In this document: positions 60,497 through 64,000 of the stretch, one piece after another
How positions within the stretch are numbered: the stretch's first letter is position 1
How the letters are laid out: every line of letters begins with the position of its first letter
NCBI GenBank assembly: GCA_947503715.1
Contig: CANNER010000003.1
Span: 372,001 to 436,000 of the forward strand
Origin: an uncultured Caulobacterales bacterium
GTDB taxonomy: Bacteria > Pseudomonadota > Alphaproteobacteria > Caulobacterales > Maricaulaceae
Length of the DNA stretch: 64,000 nt
Reading direction: 5' to 3'
Program-made: the position numbers and the translations under genes
Notes under the pieces: generated by a model
What the model saw: the letters and a program-made list of their open reading frames with translations, nothing else
The model's database searches: none
What the model was told of the DNA's origin: nothing

Positions 60497-61915
60497 ATGT
60501 CACAACCATCAACAGAAACGCGCAAAGGCCTGGATGGCCTCGTCATGGCCTGTTTGATCGCAGCATCCGTGTTAGTGATTGCGATATTAGCATCCGCTCC
60601 CCTCTCTGCAACGCTAGCCGTATTAGCCGTTACGCTGACGCTCTTATTTTTATACTTACGCGCGCCCCTCATCACGAAAGACAGTCCCGCCCCCAACCTG
60701 TCCGGTCTGGATGTGGCCGCCATTCGCGAAAAGGCTTTTCTGTCTCTCGTCGACAGTTTCCCGCGGGCCGTTGCAGTAATCGATCGTAACGGCGACGTTC
60801 TTCATGCGAATGAGGCGGCTAAAACGCTCCTATCCCCTGACATGGTCAATCGTCCCGCGGCCGCCTATCTGAGGAGTTCAGAATTACGCCCGCGTTTAGA
60901 ACAGGCCTTTGCAGGTGAGGTCGTTCCGGCGTTAAAAGTTCACGTCATGGCCCCCACAGAACGCATTGTGGATGTTGATTTCTCCGCGCCCGTCGCAACG
61001 CAACTCGAAAAAACAAGAGGCGACATTATCTTCGCCGTTATAGCAGACAGAACGGAGGCCAGCCTCGCCCGGGAAAAACAGGCAGATTTTCTGGCCAATG
61101 CCTCGCATGAGTTAAAGACGCCCATCGCATCACTCAAAGGCTATATTGAAACCTTACGAGGTCATGCCAAAGATGACCCGAAAGCGCGCGAGATGTTTCT
61201 TGGGATTATGCAAAATCAGGCCGACCGAATGGAACGCCTTGTCACAGACCTACTGTCCCTGCGAAAGATTGAGAGCAGCGAACATATTGCGCCGTCAGAA
61301 CAGGCAAATCTCCGCGGGGCCCTGGAAACGGTCCATGATATCCTGAAACCCTTGGCGTCCGAGCGCGATGTTTCACTAACTGTGTCATTTCCCGAACAAC
61401 AGGAGGCGATGATTTCCGGCAAGACGGATGAATGTGTTCAGCTTTTCCTGAATCTCATGGAAAATGCGATAAAACTCGCACCTGCAAAGTCGACAGTGAC
61501 TGTGACCCTTGATTATTTAACAGAATGGAAGGGCGAAGCCTTTCCAGTTGCTGTCAAACAAGGCGCAGCTTTGCGCCGGATCGTCAACATTGCCCCTTTT
61601 GATAGTGCCGCTTGGCGGATTATTATCTCGGACTCTGGTCCCGGATTTTCACGTGCCCACCTGCCGCGGATTGGCGAGAGATTTTACCGCGTGGCCGGCG
61701 ACCTTCCTGCGCAGGAAAAAGGTACAGGCCTTGGACTCGCGATTGTCAAACATGTCGTGATGCGACATCGCGCAGGATTATTTGTTCAATCCGCACATAA
61801 AGATGATCCAATTTATTTTGGACGTGAGGCGGGGACCACGATAAAGGAATCCGGCACGGCGTTCAGTGTCGTCTTCGCAGCATCAACACCCTTAAATAGA
61901 GAGACAAGCACATGA
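60497..61915 (+). CDS. phoR: PhoR-like sensor histidine kinase
   Basis: The 472-residue product has two N-terminal membrane helices (about 16-35 and 37-54), a PAS domain (SFPRAVAVIDRNGDVLHANE, residues 87-185) and the kinase core. The phosphorylated histidine is H204 in FLANASHELKTPIASLKGYI. The N box is NLMENAIKLAPAKS, the G1 box SDSGPGFSRAHLP and the G2 box GTGLGLAIVKHVV. PhoR-type kinases sense phosphate status through the Pst system; no pst or phoU gene is near, so the symbol rests on similarity. It overlaps the regulator gene by four bases. Confidence 0.85.
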   Translation: MSQPSTETRKGLDGLVMACLIAASVLVIAILASAPLSATLAVLAVTLTLLFLYLRAPLITKDSPAPNLSGLDVAAIREKAFLSLVDSFPRAVAVIDRNGDVLHANEAAKTLLSPDMVNRPAAAYLRSSELRPRLEQAFAGEVVPALKVHVMAPTERIVDVDFSAPVATQLEKTRGDIIFAVIADRTEASLAREKQADFLANASHELKTPIASLKGYIETLRGHAKDDPKAREMFLGIMQNQADRMERLVTDLLSLRKIESSEHIAPSEQANLRGALETVHDILKPLASERDVSLTVSFPEQQEAMISGKTDECVQLFLNLMENAIKLAPAKSTVTVTLDYLTEWKGEAFPVAVKQGAALRRIVNIAPFDSAAWRIIISDSGPGFSRAHLPRIGERFYRVAGDLPAQEKGTGLGLAIVKHVVMRHRAGLFVQSAHKDDPIYFGREAGTTIKESGTAFSVVFAASTPLNRETST

Positions 61916-62601
61916 CTCCATTTGTTCTCATCGTTGAAGACGAAACCTCCATTGCGACTTTGTTGGAATATAATCTGAAACGTGAGGGGTTTGAAACTGG
62001 CCTTGCGCAAGACGGTGATATGGCGCTTCTCATGGCGGAAGAACGCGTGCCGGATCTTATCCTACTTGACTGGATGTTACCCAAGCTCTCCGGCGTGGAA
62101 GTTGCCCGTCGTCTCCGCCGAAAAGACGCGACGAAAGATGTCCCCATTATTATGCTCTCTGCGCGTGGTGAAGAGGATGACCGTGTGACCGGGCTTGATA
62201 TTGGCGCGGATGATTATCTCGTAAAACCCTTTTCCATGCCGGAACTCTTCGCCCGCATCCGCGCGTTACTTCGCCGGACGCAAGCCAATGTTTTGTCTGA
62301 CGCCGTTGTTGTCGGAGACCTGGAAATTGATACTAAGGCCCATAGAGTGGCCCGCGCGGGTGAGGACATTCATCTCGGACCGACTGAGTTTCGTCTTTTG
62401 GAACATTTCATGCGCCGCCCCGGGCAGGTTTTCTCCCGCGAACAACTGTTGGATGCCGTATGGGGGCATGACGTTTATGTCGAAGTACGAACCGTCGATG
62501 TTCACATCGGGCGCCTTCGTAAGGCCCTAAAGATGAAGGATCGAAAAGATCCTATTCGGACCGTTCGCTCCGCCGGATATGCTTTACGCGTTGAGAGTTG
62601 A
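61912..62601 (+). CDS. phoB: PhoB-like response regulator
   Basis: The 229-residue product is an OmpR/PhoB-type regulator. The receiver has the phosphorylation site D53 in DLILLDWMLPKLSGVE and the conserved lysine in GADDYLVKPFSMPELFAR. The winged-helix domain starts near residue 125 (DLEIDTKAHRVARAGEDIHL) and holds GPTEFRLLEHFMRRPGQVFS and EVRTVDVHIGRLRKALK. The start overlaps the kinase stop (ATGA). Assignment to PhoB is by sequence style; the target genes are not visible here. Confidence 0.88.
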   Translation: MTPFVLIVEDETSIATLLEYNLKREGFETGLAQDGDMALLMAEERVPDLILLDWMLPKLSGVEVARRLRRKDATKDVPIIMLSARGEEDDRVTGLDIGADDYLVKPFSMPELFARIRALLRRTQANVLSDAVVVGDLEIDTKAHRVARAGEDIHLGPTEFRLLEHFMRRPGQVFSREQLLDAVWGHDVYVEVRTVDVHIGRLRKALKMKDRKDPIRTVRSAGYALRVES

Positions 62602-62694
62602 CAGTAGCCCGTCCTTGCCCTTTCTCTGATAGGCGATTAAGGCGCGGCGAAACGTGCCGTCCCCGTGTCGGCGTAGAGACTTTCGGTACCCGCT

Positions 62695-64000
62695 ATGATC
62701 CGCTCCACATTGTCCAACTTCGCCGATGCGATTGCCATTCCGGCCCGCAAACGGTCCGGCCCGCTCAAATTCACGCCTAACCGGATCAAGGTCGAAGTCC
62801 TCGCCGGATTAACGGTGGCCCTCGCCCTCGTACCCGAAGCTGTCGCCTTTGCCTTTGTCGCGGGTGTCGAGCCGCTCGTTGGTCTCTATGCCGCCTTTAT
62901 CGTCGGCCTCATCACGGCTGTGATGGGCGGACGCCCGGGTATGATTTCCGGCGCAACCGGCGCCCTCGCCGTCGTCATGGTCGCGCTCGTCGCGGATCAT
63001 GGACCGGAATATCTGTTCGCAACGGTTATCCTTATGGGTATTTTGCAGATCGGCGCGGGTGTATTTAAACTGGGCAAATTTATACGTCTCGTCCCGCATC
63101 CGGTGATGTTGGGCTTTGTAAACGGCCTCGCTATCGTGATTTTCATGGCACAGTTGAGCCAATTCCAGTCCGAGCCGCCCGTCCGTATTCCGGGTGAGCA
63201 TTACGGGCCATTCCACATTTTGACGGGCACATGGTTGGCAGGCCCGCAAATGTTCCTGATGCTGGGGCTCGTCGCCCTCACAATGTTCCTGATCTGGGTC
63301 ACCCCCAAGATCACAAATGCCGTGCCGGCACCGCTGGTCGGGATTGGTATCGTTGCAGCCATTGTTATTGGGTTCAATATTGATGTCCAAACCGTTGGCG
63401 ACCTTGCCTCGATCAAAGGCGGTCTTCCAAGCTTCCATATTCCGTTCACGACATCGGCCGAGCCCGTTTTTGGCAACTTCGCTTGGACAGGGAGTGAGTC
63501 TGGCCTTGCACCGCTTGCGCCTCTGAATTGGGAAACCTTTGAAATCATCTTCCCCTATGCGCTTATCCTTGCCGCGATTGGTCTGATCGAGAGTTTGCTG
63601 ACCCTCAATCTCGTTGGCGAAATTAAGGAAGAGCGCGGCGGCGCATCGCAGGAATGTGTAGCGCAAGGCGTGGCGAATACGGTAACAGGCGTCTTTGGCG
63701 GCATGGGCGGTTGCGCCATGATCGGCCAGTCTATGATCAATATTAAGTCCGGCGCACGCACGCGATTATCCGGTATCACGGCAGCCCTCTGCTTGCTCGC
63801 GTTCATCCTTTTCGGATCCGGCATCATCGAACGCATTCCCTTGGCTGCACTTGTCGGAGTCATGTTCATGGTCGTGATCGGCACCTTTGCGTGGCAATCT
63901 TTCACCATCATGCGCCGCATCCCGTGGATTGATGCGATTGTCATCGTTATCGTCACACTTGTAACTGTCTGGCATGACCTCGCCGTCGCCGTCGTTGTCG
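62695..64000 (+). CDS. SulP family anion transporter, N-terminal part
   Basis: The frame opens at the ATG at 62695 (MIRSTLSNFADAIAIPARKR) and is still open at the window end after about 435 residues. Hydrophobic segments dominate, with the SulP marks VEVLAGLTVALALVPEAVAF, LVGLYAAFIVGLITAVMGGR and MISGATGALAVVMVALVADH near the N-terminus and ESLLTLNLVGEIKEERGG farther on. SulP proteins carry sulfate, bicarbonate or other anions with protons or sodium. The end, including any STAS domain, is outside the window. It is 93 bases after phoB. Confidence 0.93.
   Translation, partial: MIRSTLSNFADAIAIPARKRSGPLKFTPNRIKVEVLAGLTVALALVPEAVAFAFVAGVEPLVGLYAAFIVGLITAVMGGRPGMISGATGALAVVMVALVADHGPEYLFATVILMGILQIGAGVFKLGKFIRLVPHPVMLGFVNGLAIVIFMAQLSQFQSEPPVRIPGEHYGPFHILTGTWLAGPQMFLMLGLVALTMFLIWVTPKITNAVPAPLVGIGIVAAIVIGFNIDVQTVGDLASIKGGLPSFHIPFTTSAEPVFGNFAWTGSESGLAPLAPLNWETFEIIFPYALILAAIGLIESLLTLNLVGEIKEERGGASQECVAQGVANTVTGVFGGMGGCAMIGQSMINIKSGARTRLSGITAALCLLAFILFGSGIIERIPLAALVGVMFMVVIGTFAWQSFTIMRRIPWIDAIVIVIVTLVTVWHDLAVAVVV

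Noticed and set aside
62809-63666. 285-codon minus-strand frame
   Set aside because: It is antisense to the SulP gene; its product is a charged mirror of membrane helices and has no family match.
1-64000. CRISPR arrays, rRNA, tRNA, phage or transposase genes
   Set aside because: None seen; the repeats present are few, palindromic and not regularly spaced.

Overview
The window is a chromosomal segment of about 55 % GC from an alphaproteobacterium, most likely a marine, Hyphomonas/Maricaulis-like lineage. This assignment is by gene content only: a split glycine dehydrogenase (gcvPA/gcvPB), the alphaproteobacterial aa3 oxidase block ctaC-ctaD-ctaB-CoxF-ctaG-ctaE-DUF983-SURF1, two large TonB-dependent receptors, a NodT-type RND system and CelD/BcsL and extensin-like proteins. 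No phage, insertion sequence, CRISPR array, rRNA or tRNA is visible. Most of the window is densely packed with operons whose stops and starts touch or overlap.

Layout. 0-1.3 kb: the 3' end of atpF, then a membrane protein gene flanked by two direct copies of a 131-bp element with terminal inverted repeats. 1.35-6.85 kb: glycine cleavage operon (minus strand) led by a tandem glycine riboswitch, in order gcvT-gcvH-two tiny membrane proteins-gcvPA-DUF2513 gene-gcvPB. 7-13.2 kb: argS, a lipoprotein, then the plus-strand series ispH-rnhA-YVTN propeller-purU. 13.2-17.2 kb: SPFH/NfeD pair with an unknown third protein, peroxiredoxin, YqgE and a potassium channel. 17.2-24.5 kb: cytochrome c oxidase genes and assembly factors, split by a third copy of the 131-bp element. 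24.8-33.98 kb: tldD, DUF937 protein, POT peptide transporter, TonB receptor, gshA, rlmN. 34.0-35.1 kb: a gene-free stretch full of hairpins and short repeats. 35.1-39.8 kb: DUF350 protein, membrane-anchored trypsin-like protease, extensin-like protein, unknown protein, CDF metal exporter and acetyltransferase. 40-45.7 kb: second TonB receptor, then an aldehyde dehydrogenase-GMC oxidoreductase pair. 45.7-51.4 kb: SdpR/SdpI-like pair, an ABC-2 exporter, a frameshifted S41 peptidase and an AraC regulator with a membrane N-terminus. 51.5-60.2 kb: M13 peptidase and a NodT-adaptor-RND tripartite system with a small secreted protein and a terminator inside the operon. 60.5-64 kb: PhoR/PhoB-like two-component system and a SulP transporter that runs off the window.

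How genes work together. The riboswitch should turn on glycine cleavage when glycine is plentiful; purU, nearby, recycles formyl-tetrahydrofolate from the same one-carbon pool. The cta genes encode and assemble the aa3 oxidase (heme O synthesis, CuB insertion, SURF1). The TonB receptors, POT transporter and secreted or cell peptidases fit a peptide- and polymer-using marine heterotroph.

No complete new system can be claimed. The most unusual points are the extra genes stitched into the gcv operon, the SdpRI-like pair with a palindromic operator touching its start codon, the frameshifted S41 gene in front of an ABC exporter, the secreted 96-residue protein and terminator inside the RND operon, and the dispersed 131-bp elements.
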